Positions 8,729 through 17,698 of a stretch of 64,000 nucleotides of DNA are shown piece after piece. This DNA is from Nostoc parmelioides FACHB-3921. GTDB taxonomy: Bacteria > Cyanobacteriota > Cyanobacteriia > Cyanobacteriales > Nostocaceae. The DNA is taken from positions 21,131 through 85,130 of the forward strand of contig NZ_JACJQL010000032.1 of the NCBI RefSeq assembly GCF_014696625.1, in the 5' to 3' direction. How positions within the stretch are numbered: the stretch's first letter is position 1; the number at the start of each line of letters is the position of its first letter. Both the position numbers and the translations under genes were made by a program. Under the pieces are notes generated by a model, which saw only the letters and a program-made list of their open reading frames with translations, was not told where the DNA came from and did not search any database.

Positions 8729-9595
8729 TTACCAAAGATTTAATTGATTAGGTGGATAATCCAGATGATTCCACGGTAGCGGTGGGACTGGTAAACCGTT
8801 GTGTTCTAATAGTTTTTGGAAGTGACGGGCAGTGTTAGGCGATCGCTCTTCTATGGGACAATGAACAAAGAAGTAGATTCTTGTCCCTGCTTGTAACCAT
8901 TGTTGAATCTGTTGCACCCACTCTTCCATAAATGGTTGATTCACCGCCAAATTAGGATGGGAAATAAACCTAATCAGGCTAAAAGGTGCAGTTACGCTAA
9001 ATTGTAACGGTAATTTCGGTTTACGTCGTTCTGATTGTAACTGGGGGTCATCATCTCCCGTGTAGATTGGGCGTGAATCCAGTAGTACCCTTCCCACGCC
9101 CAGAGTTTCTAAAAGCTGTGTCAAATTACTTGTATGGGGTTCTCGAAACCAGTCAGGATGTCTGACTTCTAAGGCTAGGGGTGCTGTTGTGCGCGGCCAA
9201 GCTTCCAAAAAACTCACCAAATCGTCAATTAATGCTGGTGCATAACTTGGCGGTAACTGGGCAAATATAGGGCCAAGACGCTTACCCAAAGGCTGCATCC
9301 CCTCCAGAAATTTTAAAGCGGCGGGAATATGGGGTTTTAATAAACCTTGATGGGTAATATCCCGTGGTAATTTCAAACAAAACTCAAAGCCTGGTGGTGT
9401 TTCTTTTGCCCAACGGCTGACAGTTTCTTGATTTGGTATTGCGTAGAAAGTAGTATTACCTTCTACCGTAGTAAAGCGACGACTGTAAAGGTGAAGAAAT
9501 TCCCCAGCACGACTTCCTTGGGGATAAAGTTCGCCTACCCAACCCTTATAAGCCCAAACAGCACAACCAATGGAGAAGTTCACAAGCTTTGGCAA
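8729..9595 (-). CDS. DUF72 (YecE-like) family protein
   Basis: A 288-residue member of the DUF72 family, which folds as a TIM barrel and has no firmly established reaction. Diagnostic parts are the start IGCAVWAYKGWVGELYP, then EGNTTFYAIPNQETVSRWA, PPGFEFCLKLPRDITH, GPIFAQLPPSY, LEVRHPDWF and the late IYFFVHCPIEERSPNTA. Length is typical. ATG start. It is convergent with the DsbA-like gene, separated by a G/C-rich inverted array. Function cannot be stated from sequence. Confidence 0.9.
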   Translation of the reverse strand: MPKLVNFSIGCAVWAYKGWVGELYPQGSRAGEFLHLYSRRFTTVEGNTTFYAIPNQETVSRWAKETPPGFEFCLKLPRDITHQGLLKPHIPAALKFLEGMQPLGKRLGPIFAQLPPSYAPALIDDLVSFLEAWPRTTAPLALEVRHPDWFREPHTSNLTQLLETLGVGRVLLDSRPIYTGDDDPQLQSERRKPKLPLQFSVTAPFSLIRFISHPNLAVNQPFMEEWVQQIQQWLQAGTRIYFFVHCPIEERSPNTARHFQKLLEHNGLPVPPLPWNHLDYPPNQLNLW

Positions 9596-9982
9596 AACAG
9601 TCCACGAGAAAATATTGAGTTCACATACTTAATATTAGAAGGGATTGGGGGCTAAAGGTAGGCTATTGACAGAAAATAGATGCTTTTGGCTGAATTGATC
9701 AGACTGAGATAATTTGAGCCGGTGGGCATTGCCCACCCTAAGTGTATTTCAAAAATCAAGTATGAGTTCTATATCAGATATAAGTATCTAAAAACACATT
9801 ATGAATCTAATATTAAGCAATTAAGCTGTTATATGAAGGTTTATTGACTTTTTTCCTAAATACTCTAACTGTCCTTGTGCTTTTTTGAAAAGTTTGAAAG
9901 AGTAGGCATGGTCAATCTTCAGAATAAGGTTGTTCCTTAAATTCAGGCATTAATTGTGTCTATCAAGTTTGGAGTCATAAAC
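9596..9982. other. Intergenic region with a GGTGGGCA palindrome
   Basis: Holds a 17-base palindrome, GGTGGGCA-T-TGCCCACC, at 9721-9737, a motif that recurs inside the element near 61963-62017. The remainder is AT-rich and should contain the promoters of both flanking genes. A GGAG Shine-Dalgarno at 9971-9974 belongs to the following gene. Confidence 0.5.
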
Positions 9983-10573
9983 ATGAAAAGTATTTTCACC
10001 AAGATTGCGGCGATCGCTGCAACCAGTGCAGCTACTATGACAATTGTGGCTGGTGTAAACAACCAGGCTCAAGCTGCTGATTTCAACTTTAACTGGCTAG
10101 GTGATGGTGGTTATTCTGCAACAGGTTCATTCAGTTACGACGAAGCTACTGCACCAACAATCATTTCCGAAAGTGGTAGTGGAGCCACCAATGTTTTAGA
10201 ATCCCTGAGTGTCTCTTTCTTCGATCCATCTAATAATCTTTTGGGAACTTATAACACTGTCAGTGGTGGAGTATCAGCATCTAACTTCTTTGCTTTTAAC
10301 TTTGATACTTCTAGTCAGACATTGTTTGGCCCCTTGAACATAGGCGGTGGAACTGGTGTAATTGGAGAATATTTCTTTTCGGGAACGGTTGGCAATTCTT
10401 TGACATTACGTCAGGATGTTGATCAAGCAGGAACCTCAATCACACTAGATCAAAATTCTGGTGCGATTCAAGTATCCTCAGTCCCTGAACCTACCGCTAT
10501 TTTAGGTTTACTGGCATTTGGTACATTGGGTCTAGGTTCAATGTCGAAGAAGAAAAAGCAAGTATCTTGTTAG
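9983..10573 (+). CDS. Secreted PEP-CTERM anchored protein
   Basis: A 196-residue exported protein. The N-terminus is a signal peptide (MKSIFTKIAAIAATSAATM, cleavage near AQAA). The C-terminus carries the sorting signal VPEPTAILGLLAFGTLGLG followed by a Lys-rich tail, the hallmark of PEP-CTERM proteins processed by an exosortase. The middle is Ser/Thr/Gly/Asn-rich, with few charged residues, as in extracellular matrix or surface proteins. ATG 9983 is chosen over GTG 9956 because GGAG lies 8 bases before it and it gives a proper signal peptide. No exosortase gene is in the window. Specific function unknown. Confidence 0.88.
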   Translation: MKSIFTKIAAIAATSAATMTIVAGVNNQAQAADFNFNWLGDGGYSATGSFSYDEATAPTIISESGSGATNVLESLSVSFFDPSNNLLGTYNTVSGGVSASNFFAFNFDTSSQTLFGPLNIGGGTGVIGEYFFSGTVGNSLTLRQDVDQAGTSITLDQNSGAIQVSSVPEPTAILGLLAFGTLGLGSMSKKKKQVSC

Positions 10574-10666
10574 AAATTTATGTTTTTTAGGCTGAGTTTT
10601 TAAGTCTTGAAAGTGCAACAAATCATTTATTAAAAGCGTGTTACTGGAAAAATATAGACAAACCTT

Positions 10667-10840
10667 TTAAAGCAATTTACTGACTTTCCAAGCATTTTTA
10701 TTAACTACACCTTCAGGAAGTTTGCCAGAAACCATCTCAGTAACACGCTGATTTCTTACGAGCAATATATTTACAGCAGTGAACAGGGAATAGAAGCTAT
10801 CCAAAAAAATGGGAGAATAAGCAGACTTCAAAATTTATCA
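10667..10840 (-). other. Possible coding remnant, not recognised
   Basis: On the minus strand an open stretch reads in part NQRVTEMVSGKLPEGVVNKN before a TAA at 10667-10669. It looks more protein-like than its surroundings, but no convincing start or family was found. It may be a short gene or the tail of a deleted one. Confidence 0.2.
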
Positions 10841-10842
10841 TC

Positions 10843-11583
10843 ATGAAATTTATTGGTATCGATTTAGGTTGGAAGTCTCAACCAAGTGGCTTGTGCTGCT
10901 TACAATTAATTGAGGGTAAGTTAGAGATAGTTGATTTAGATCGTCAAGATGCGATCGCTCACATTTTCGCCTGGATTGATACCTTGGTGCAACCAGAAGA
11001 ACCCGCCATCATTGGCGTAGATGCACCCACTCTTATACCTAACTTGACGGGAAGTCGTCTCCCTGACAAACTCACCCATAAGTATTTCGGTAAATATCAC
11101 GCCGGTTGTTACCCCGCCAACCAAAGTCTAGCTTTTGCAGAACGGACTATAAATTTTGGCTTAGAATTAGAATCTCGCGGTTTTATCCATGCGCCTACAA
11201 TAGAAGCGCAAAAATTAGGCAGATATCAAATAGAAGTTTTTCCTCATCCGGCGATAGTTCACCTATTTAACTTAGAACGCATACTTAAATATAAAAAAGG
11301 GCGCATCAATGAGCGCCGCTTAGAATTAATCAAACTTTATCAATATATTGTGGAAATCCTCCCCACCCTTGAGCCTACTTTGAGTGTAAAAAAGTTGTCT
11401 CTTGGTGAGATTCCCCACACAGGTGCAGAACTGAAAGCCGCCGAAGACAAGCTAGATAGCTTAATTTGTGCTTACGTAGCTGCACATTGGTGGTATTGGG
11501 GAGAACAACGTAACTTAGTATTAGGCGATCGCACTACTGGTTACATTGTCATCCCCAAATCAGTGCTGAGTCCTGAATTGTAA
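10843..11583 (+). CDS. DUF429 family protein (predicted RNase H-like nuclease)
   Basis: A 246-residue DUF429 protein. The start FIGIDLGWKSQPSGLCCLQL has the acidic beta-strand of RNase H-like folds, and GVDAPTLIPN supplies the second acidic strand. VFPHPAIVHLF, LKAAEDKLDSLICAYVAAHW and the end DRTTGYIVIP are family marks. The fold suggests nuclease activity, which has not been shown for most members, so function stays open. ATG start. It converges on glgP with only 19 bases between stop codons, sharing a terminator hairpin. Confidence 0.85.
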   Translation: MKFIGIDLGWKSQPSGLCCLQLIEGKLEIVDLDRQDAIAHIFAWIDTLVQPEEPAIIGVDAPTLIPNLTGSRLPDKLTHKYFGKYHAGCYPANQSLAFAERTINFGLELESRGFIHAPTIEAQKLGRYQIEVFPHPAIVHLFNLERILKYKKGRINERRLELIKLYQYIVEILPTLEPTLSVKKLSLGEIPHTGAELKAAEDKLDSLICAYVAAHWWYWGEQRNLVLGDRTTGYIVIPKSVLSPEL

Positions 11584-11595
11584 TTCCCAGCACTG
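11561..11595 (+). terminator. Terminator hairpin at the DUF429/glgP convergence
   Basis: CAGTGCTG at 11561-11568 pairs with CAGCACTG at 11588-11595 across the DUF429 stop codon, followed by TTTTGTTTT. The stem starts inside the coding end. Confidence 0.55.
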
Positions 11596-11602
11596 TTTTG
11601 TT

Positions 11603-14167
11603 TTACTCCGCCCAAGCAATCAACCTGGGTTCATAAGGACTAGACAAGTGTGGGTGTTTTGGCAATACGCGCAAGGATAAGCCTTGTAAACCGGAGGTGG
11701 TATAAAGGATATTAGCCGTATAAACACTCAAACTATCAGTATCCTGTCCTTGGTAATCCATGACTACAGGTACAGCGTTGACAATATCGCCATTGGCATC
11801 AATGGAACCTTGATATAGCTCAACTTGCACATCATCATTGTTTAATGTTGTCAAGTCTACTTTGGCTTTGACAGCAACGGTTTGATTAACTTCAATATCT
11901 GCGCCTGCGGATACATCGATGTCTTTGATTTTGATGTTAAACCAGTGGTCAGTAAGTTTGGCTTTCCAATCTGCTAATTCTTTAGCTGGGGCATAATTAT
12001 CAGATGTTAAAGTATGATAGCGATCGCTTGCTGGGAAATAAGCCCGTTGAGCATATTCCCTGACCATCCGCGCTGTATTAAAGAAGGGACAGTTTAACCG
12101 AATAGCATCTTTCATTTTGGCAACCCAAGGTCTGGGTAAACCATCGATATCGCGGTGGTCGTAAAATAAGGGTACGACTTCTTTTTCCAGTAAATCATAG
12201 AGCGCATTGGCTTCTACTTCATCCTGGTAGTTGGGATCTTCGTAATTTTCCCCATGTCCAATCGCCCAGCCTGTGCGGACGTAATCGGCTTCATCCCACC
12301 AACCATCTAACACACTCAGGTTAGGTAAGCCATTCATGGCGGCTTTCATTCCACTTGTACCAGATGCTTCTCTGGGACGGCGGGGTGTGTTTAACCAAAT
12401 ATCGCAACCAGCAACCATCAACCGGGAAATATGGATATCGTAGTTGGGAACAAACACTATTTGTTTTTCTAAGTGTTGTTCGCGGATAAAGTGATTAATT
12501 TCGCGGATAAGTTCTTTCCCTGGAATGTCTTTGGGGTGGGCTTTCCCAGCGATGACAAATTGTACCTTGCGGTCTTTGTTACCTAATAAGATGCGTTTAA
12601 TCCGTTCCACATCGCGCATCCACAGAGTAGCGCGTTTATAGGTGGCAAAACGACGGGCAAAGCCAATAGTTAATACGTTGGGGTCTAGAACTTCCTGGGC
12701 TTGGAAAATTTCGGAAGCAGAAGCACCGCGATCGCGCAGGTGTTTAACCAAATGGTCACGCACATACAGTATCATGTCCAAGCGACATCGTTCGTGATTC
12801 CGCCACAACTCCTCATCAGGAATTGCATCCATCCGTTCCCACAATTGGTTGTCTGGTGGTGCTGATGACCAATTTGGCCCCAAGTAGCGATCGTATAATT
12901 CCTGAGTTGATTTGGCAACGCAACTACGGGCATGAACACCGTTGGTAATTGCCGCAATTGGTACTTCCTCAACAGGAACCTTTTTCCACAAACCTTGGAA
13001 CATTTGCCGGGAAACCACACCGTGTAACTGGGCTACACCGTTAGAAAATGTTGCCATCTTCAACGCCAGCACCGCCATACTGAACGGCCCAGATAAATCA
13101 CCTGTATTTTCTCGCCCCAACCCTAAAAATTGCTCTTTGGGTAAGCCAAAGATGTCTGCATAATAACCAAGGTAATACAGAATCTTGTCAGGAGGAAATA
13201 AGTCGATTCCTGCCGGTACTGGTGTATGGGTTGTAAAGATGTTACTGGAACTCACCACCTGTTTAGCTTCCGCGTAACTCAACCCCTCTTCTTGAATTAA
13301 CAAGCGGATACGTTCTAGGGCTGAGAAGGCGGCGTGACCTTCATTCATGTGGTAAGCCGTGACTTCATAACCCAAAGCCTTCAACATCTGCACACCACCA
13401 ATACCCAACATAATTTCTTGGTGGATACGCATATCGATATCACCACCATAGAGTTGGTCTGTGATGTCGTGGTCGTAGGGGTTATTCGGTTCAATATTCG
13501 TGTCCAGCATATACAAGGGAACTGTTCCCACCTGTACCCGCCAAACTCTCGCATACACCTTGCGTCCGGGGTAATCCACCGCAATCTGCAATTCTGAACC
13601 ATCAGGATTGCGTTCTAGGTGCAAGGTCATATTGTAGAAATCGTTAATCGGGTAACGTTCTTGCTGCCAGCCGTCGGCATTGAGATACTGAGCAAAGTAA
13701 CCTTGCTGGTATAGTAAACCCACACCAACCAATGGTAGACCTAAATCACTAGCTGATTTCAGATGATCCCCTGCCAGAACACCCAAACCACCGGAATAAA
13801 CGGGTAGACAATCTACCAGCCCAAATTCAGCCGAAAAATAGGCGTAACATTCCTTTGGCTGCTGATTGCGCTGTTTGCGATACCAGCTACGTTCTTGTAA
13901 GTAGTCATCTAATTGACGGTTAGCACGATCCAACTGTGCCAGGAAGCCTTCATCTTCCACGACTTCCAAAAGCCGCCCTTGACTGATTGTACCCAGCATT
14001 AGTACGGGATTGTGGTGGCTAGATTCCCACAAATCTGGGTCTAAGCGACGAAATAAATCTTTAGTCTCAACGTTCCAATCCCAGTGCAAATTATACGCCA
14101 GTCGCCGCAACGGCTCAAGTCGCGGCGGCAAGGAAGGAGAAACATTGAATGTACGAATCGGCTGCAT
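11603..14167 (-). CDS. glgP: Alpha-glucan (glycogen) phosphorylase, long DUF3417 type
   Basis: Releases glucose-1-phosphate from glycogen. The 854-residue enzyme starts with the DUF3417 region (LPPRLEPLRRLAYNLHWDW), followed by YFSAEFGLVDCLPVYSGGLGVLAGDHLKSAS (in part), HMNEGHAAFSALERIR, ITNGVHARSC and the PLP-lysine region EASGTSGMKAAMNGLPNLS (about residue 600), then the phosphate-binding region around GWAIGHGE. This form differs from the E. coli MalP/GlgP type and is widespread in cyanobacteria. ATG at 14167. The 3' end converges on the DUF429 gene. A GH57 enzyme and a GH13 enzyme elsewhere in the window belong to the same alpha-glucan metabolism, though not to one operon. Confidence 0.96.
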   Translation of the reverse strand: MQPIRTFNVSPSLPPRLEPLRRLAYNLHWDWNVETKDLFRRLDPDLWESSHHNPVLMLGTISQGRLLEVVEDEGFLAQLDRANRQLDDYLQERSWYRKQRNQQPKECYAYFSAEFGLVDCLPVYSGGLGVLAGDHLKSASDLGLPLVGVGLLYQQGYFAQYLNADGWQQERYPINDFYNMTLHLERNPDGSELQIAVDYPGRKVYARVWRVQVGTVPLYMLDTNIEPNNPYDHDITDQLYGGDIDMRIHQEIMLGIGGVQMLKALGYEVTAYHMNEGHAAFSALERIRLLIQEEGLSYAEAKQVVSSSNIFTTHTPVPAGIDLFPPDKILYYLGYYADIFGLPKEQFLGLGRENTGDLSGPFSMAVLALKMATFSNGVAQLHGVVSRQMFQGLWKKVPVEEVPIAAITNGVHARSCVAKSTQELYDRYLGPNWSSAPPDNQLWERMDAIPDEELWRNHERCRLDMILYVRDHLVKHLRDRGASASEIFQAQEVLDPNVLTIGFARRFATYKRATLWMRDVERIKRILLGNKDRKVQFVIAGKAHPKDIPGKELIREINHFIREQHLEKQIVFVPNYDIHISRLMVAGCDIWLNTPRRPREASGTSGMKAAMNGLPNLSVLDGWWDEADYVRTGWAIGHGENYEDPNYQDEVEANALYDLLEKEVVPLFYDHRDIDGLPRPWVAKMKDAIRLNCPFFNTARMVREYAQRAYFPASDRYHTLTSDNYAPAKELADWKAKLTDHWFNIKIKDIDVSAGADIEVNQTVAVKAKVDLTTLNNDDVQVELYQGSIDANGDIVNAVPVVMDYQGQDTDSLSVYTANILYTTSGLQGLSLRVLPKHPHLSSPYEPRLIAWAE

Positions 14168-14395
14168 AGGTTAGCAAAGCTCCCAGTTTAGCTATGGATA
14201 TTGTTCACTGTCTTTCCCCAATGTTGCCAATTCTTTATACTATGTTTGTAAAATTGCCATGACTTTGTTAAGGAATGGAAATCTTTCCGTCTATACCTGC
14301 TAAACTTCGTGTCATCAGTCTTTTTATTAGATAACTGGGTGGAAAAACTTGTATCTCAGGTGTGAAAATCTCCAGATTCTCTTAAAGATTATTGT

Positions 14396-14429
14396 AGATC
14401 ACCGACTTCTTCAAAGCAGTCGGTGATCT
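14396..14429. repeat. Hairpin repeat related to the one at 6801
   Basis: AGATCACCGACT at 14396-14407 pairs with AGTCGGTGATCT at 14418-14429. The sequence differs from the 6801-6833 hairpin by compensated changes in the stem (CCCC/GGGG to CACC/GGTG), so the fold is kept. It overlaps the stop codon of the minus-strand gene and may end its transcript. Confidence 0.7.
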
Positions 14430-14754
14430 AATTAGTACCAAGGGAAGGCTGATCTGGTGAATTTTTGGGCATCGTCAGCGCGACTGCGGCGGCAAACGTC
14501 ATCTCTGCGGCTATCTGATAAGCAAGTTTAATATTAGACTTCTTGTCTCTGCTATTGTTAGATGTGTAGGATTTATGGCGGGGTAATTCCTGCTTGACCT
14601 TACCAGAGGCGATCGCCCGTTGTAAGATGATCAACGCATCTACATCTTCTGAATCAAAGTTTGTTTTTAGCAGCACTTGAATTTGGTTTTGATCAGCAAT
14701 ACTCAAATAACCAGTATTTAAAGCTTGTTGGGCGATATCCTGAATTAAAACCAT
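14428..14754 (-). CDS. Conserved small protein of unknown function
   Basis: A 108-residue product from ATG 14754: MVLIQDIAQQALNTGYLSIA at the start, a predicted helical middle (QNQIQVLLKTNFDSEDVDAL), and an Ala-rich segment near the end (AYQIAAEMTFAAAVALT). The frame is open further upstream to 14949, but that extension is Cys/Arg/Tyr-rich and has no protein character, so the internal ATG is preferred. No family was recognised. It follows glgP on the same strand's upstream side, separated by about 260 bases. Confidence 0.65.
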   Translation of the reverse strand: MVLIQDIAQQALNTGYLSIADQNQIQVLLKTNFDSEDVDALIILQRAIASGKVKQELPRHKSYTSNNSRDKKSNIKLAYQIAAEMTFAAAVALTMPKNSPDQPSLGTN

Positions 14755-16396
14755 AATCCGTGCCAACCGTGTAAGTTTATAGTAATACCTGATACTGCCA
14801 ATTTTTGGGCGATCGTAGAACGTTGAACAATGGGAAGTATATCGGGACTGTTTCCAAAATCTACAACAACTGACAGCCAAAACACATCCCCCAACTGGCT
14901 CACCTGATTGGGGGATTTGCACATTTTCGGCTATTTTTAGTATTGACAATTAAAAAAGTATTGTGTGTTGCATTTGCCAGTGATTTATCCAAAATTGTCT
15001 CTTAATCTGACTTAATGCAAATTTGGTAAATAGAACCTATATTTAATTTCATTTTTGACAAAAATTAAGTACAGCCCCATCAGGACTTTTCACTCATCCC
15101 TATCTACATAACCACGCCTATCTATGCCACAGCCAATATAAATCACATCTGACTTGTATATCTAGCGATCGCTTTACTTAGTAGTTTGATTATAATACAG
15201 TGAAATCTAATATACATTAGACCGAAAACCAAAAATATTTCTGCAACAAAAACATTCAATATTAAACAGTAAACTTCGCTACCACGATTTTATATATTGG
15301 TTTTTATGGCTAAATTTATCTTGATTTAATATTTGCTTCAACCCCAAATATCAATTTACTTTTTTCCGGATATATTTCATGGTATCTTCTGACAAGAATA
15401 CCAGTAAGTGGCATGAGAAACTTAACTATAAATATGTGGCTTTGTTTACATAAAACTCATTTTCGTTATTAACAACACATCAAATTTATTACAATTCAAT
15501 AACATTGAATAAACTATTTCTTGCGGTTGATCCACAAACAATAAAATGTGTTATGCTGGTGAGCAATTATTATTAAAAACCATTCATGTGATTATAAACG
15601 TGATTAGGTTAGTTCGTAAATCATCAGTGTGCAACATGATGAGAGCAGCATACTCTAAAAATTCGTTGCCGGAGAGTCGCCATAGCAATCGGGGAAGCGC
15701 TTACTTGTTTGCACCGATGGTGAATTTTAATGTGATGGCTGAAGTTGGAGATACTCCACCATAACTTGGTTATATTCCAGTAGAATACCAAGTATTATTC
15801 AACACAAATTACATTTTGATATCTAGACAAATTCCCTCAAAAATTTTATTTAGTCTGGGCAAAATGTAGTTGAGTTGACGAAAGCTTGTTTAATCGGGTT
15901 GTGAAAAATAATTCGCTACATCTATAGCGGATGTCAGACTAAAAATAACTATAGCCATCTGTTGCTATTGTCTAACAGTAGTGAAATTAGTCTGTCTCAA
16001 GCTAGATCAACTCATAATTTAATAATCTGAGTTTTGACACTGTAATTATCTGAGCATTAGCTTTTGTTTAGTCGGAGATAACAATAGCAACAATCTTGGA
16101 AAGATTGATTGATAAATACCACCAAGGTGTGTTGTTGCCAGCAACGCAGCTAATCAAATCGAATGCAGAAAAACGGCAGATTTATTCTGTCATATCTTGG
16201 AAGAATTACAGATGTTATAAACCTGGATTTTGGTTTAAAAATACTGGGAATTATATCCAGCATAGTGGGTATTTATGGATCAATACTCACTAAAATTAGC
16301 CTGGATAAATATCAGGATAATTGGCACTACATAACCAAAGATACATATCCAACACACCAGCCACATTGTTCACAATATTTATCGGATAACTTAATC
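14755..16396. other. Long AT-rich intergenic region
   Basis: About 1.6 kb. Open frames at 15546-15764 and 16163-16396 have no recognisable protein features; the second is the upstream extension of the acetyltransferase frame. The region is AT-rich with a few HIP1 octamers (for example near 15168). It may contain promoters or small RNAs, but nothing could be supported from sequence alone. Confidence 0.5.
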
Positions 16397-17092
16397 ATGA
16401 ATCATCAGAGATATTCGGCGAAATTACAGCGATTTCAGGAACTTTTGGCAATCACTGTTTTCGGTAATATTCCCACACTACTGCTAGGCCCAAAATTAAG
16501 GAATCTCGTATATCGAATGATTTTTGCCCGCATAGGCAGCCCTGTATATATTCAACATGGAGTAGAATTTACCAACGCTTCTAGTATTGAAATTGGCAAT
16601 AGTGTGCATCTATTCAAAGGTGTACGTCTTGATGCGAAAGGGCATCCAAATAATAAAATTTATTTGGCAGATGGAGTGGCAATTGAGCGCAACGTTGATA
16701 TAGGTTGTCTGGAAAATACGTGTATTCACATTGACGTGGAAACTTTCATTGCTTCTGATGTTTGTATTTCTGGGCCAGGAGACATCACAATTGGTAAGCG
16801 TTGTATGATTGCTGCTCATTCCGGTATATATGCCAACAATCACAACTTTACAGACCCGATATTACCGATCAAATACCAAGGTGTGACTCGTAAAGGGATT
16901 GTGATTGAGGATGATTGTTGGTTAGGACATGGAGTCACAGTATTGGATGGTGTGACTATTGGTAAAGGAAGTGTCATTGGCGCAGGGGCAGTTGTCACCA
17001 AAGATATTCCCCCATTCTCCGTAGCTGTAGGCGCACCTGCACGAGTAATTAAAAGCCGTGTTGCCCAGGATTTAGTTGCATCTGGAGATTAG
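16397..17092 (+). CDS. Hexapeptide-repeat (LbH) acyltransferase
   Basis: A probable O-acetyltransferase of the maltose/galactoside/serine acetyltransferase type. From ATG 16397 it has 231 residues: a short helical start, then left-handed beta-helix hexapeptides from about 55 to 215 (IEIGNSVHLFKGVRLDAKG, IYLADGVAIERNVDIGC, ITIGKRCMIAAHSGIYANN, IVIEDDCWLGHGVTVLDGV, VTIGKGSVIGAGAVVTKDI), ending in PPFSVAVGAPARVIKSR. The catalytic-type His lies in IAAHSGIYANNHNF. The frame is open from 16163, but the added 78 residues are unlike the family. Likely substrates are sugars of surface polysaccharides. It stands alone. Confidence 0.88.
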   Translation: MNHQRYSAKLQRFQELLAITVFGNIPTLLLGPKLRNLVYRMIFARIGSPVYIQHGVEFTNASSIEIGNSVHLFKGVRLDAKGHPNNKIYLADGVAIERNVDIGCLENTCIHIDVETFIASDVCISGPGDITIGKRCMIAAHSGIYANNHNFTDPILPIKYQGVTRKGIVIEDDCWLGHGVTVLDGVTIGKGSVIGAGAVVTKDIPPFSVAVGAPARVIKSRVAQDLVASGD

Positions 17093-17407
17093 GGATGGGT
17101 ATCAAAGGAAGAAGCAATTACCAATTAACGAAATCGATATAATTCCTAACTTTTACCAATTTATCCTCAAAATAGGAAACCTCCGGCTGAAGAAAACGTC
17201 ACAAGATGAACTAGTTAACAACTAAATCTTATTCAGGGTCATCCACTGGGTCAGAAAAAACTGAGCATTACCTAAGGAAACTAAACATGGTCTTAACGAC
17301 CACTGCGGCACTCTCAAAAAGTAACGAGATGCGGGTAATATAAAGAAACTACCTTTTCTGCATGGCAGATACTGAGGACGAAGCTCTACCTTTTGGAGAT
17401 ATCGCAG
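17093..17407. other. psbI upstream region
   Basis: About 315 bases without a gene. It should carry the psbI promoter and leader; GGAGA at 17395-17399 lies 8 bases before the psbI ATG and is a good Shine-Dalgarno. No other structure was recognised. Confidence 0.5.
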
Positions 17408-17524
17408 ATGCTCACTTTAAAAATCGCTGTTTATATTGTTGTTGCTTTCTTTGTGGCTATCTTTGTCTTCGGATTTTTGTCTAATGACCCAGCTCGTAAC
17501 CCCGGTCGTCGGGATTTAGAGTAA
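17408..17524 (+). CDS. psbI: Photosystem II reaction centre protein PsbI
   Basis: A 38-residue single-span thylakoid protein that sits beside D1 in photosystem II. It reads MLTLKIAVYIVVAFFVAIFV then FGFLSNDPARNPGRRDLE: a transmembrane helix followed by the conserved stromal tail SNDPARNPGR. Length and sequence fit cyanobacterial PsbI exactly. Shine-Dalgarno GGAGA lies 8 bases upstream. It stands alone before the DUF3769 gene on the same strand. Confidence 0.97.
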   Translation: MLTLKIAVYIVVAFFVAIFVFGFLSNDPARNPGRRDLE

Positions 17525-17698
17525 AAGCGAGACAATTGATCCGTGAGCGCCGGAAGTTAGAAAACACCAGACTGAAAAACACTACCTGTCAAAGATTTTC
17601 CTTTGCAGTGTAGTGTCTCCCTCAGGGAGTTTACTCAAGCACAGGTGAATTCATTCCGGCTATTAATTGGCTATTTGTTAGGTTGATTGTGTCCCAAT

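Noticed and set aside
15546..15764. Open frame of 72 codons in a long spacer
   Set aside because: No recognisable domain, no Shine-Dalgarno and no supporting neighbours; could not be supported as a gene.
16163..16396. Upstream extension of the acetyltransferase
   Set aside because: Adds 78 residues with no similarity to the family; internal ATG 16397 gives a normal protein.
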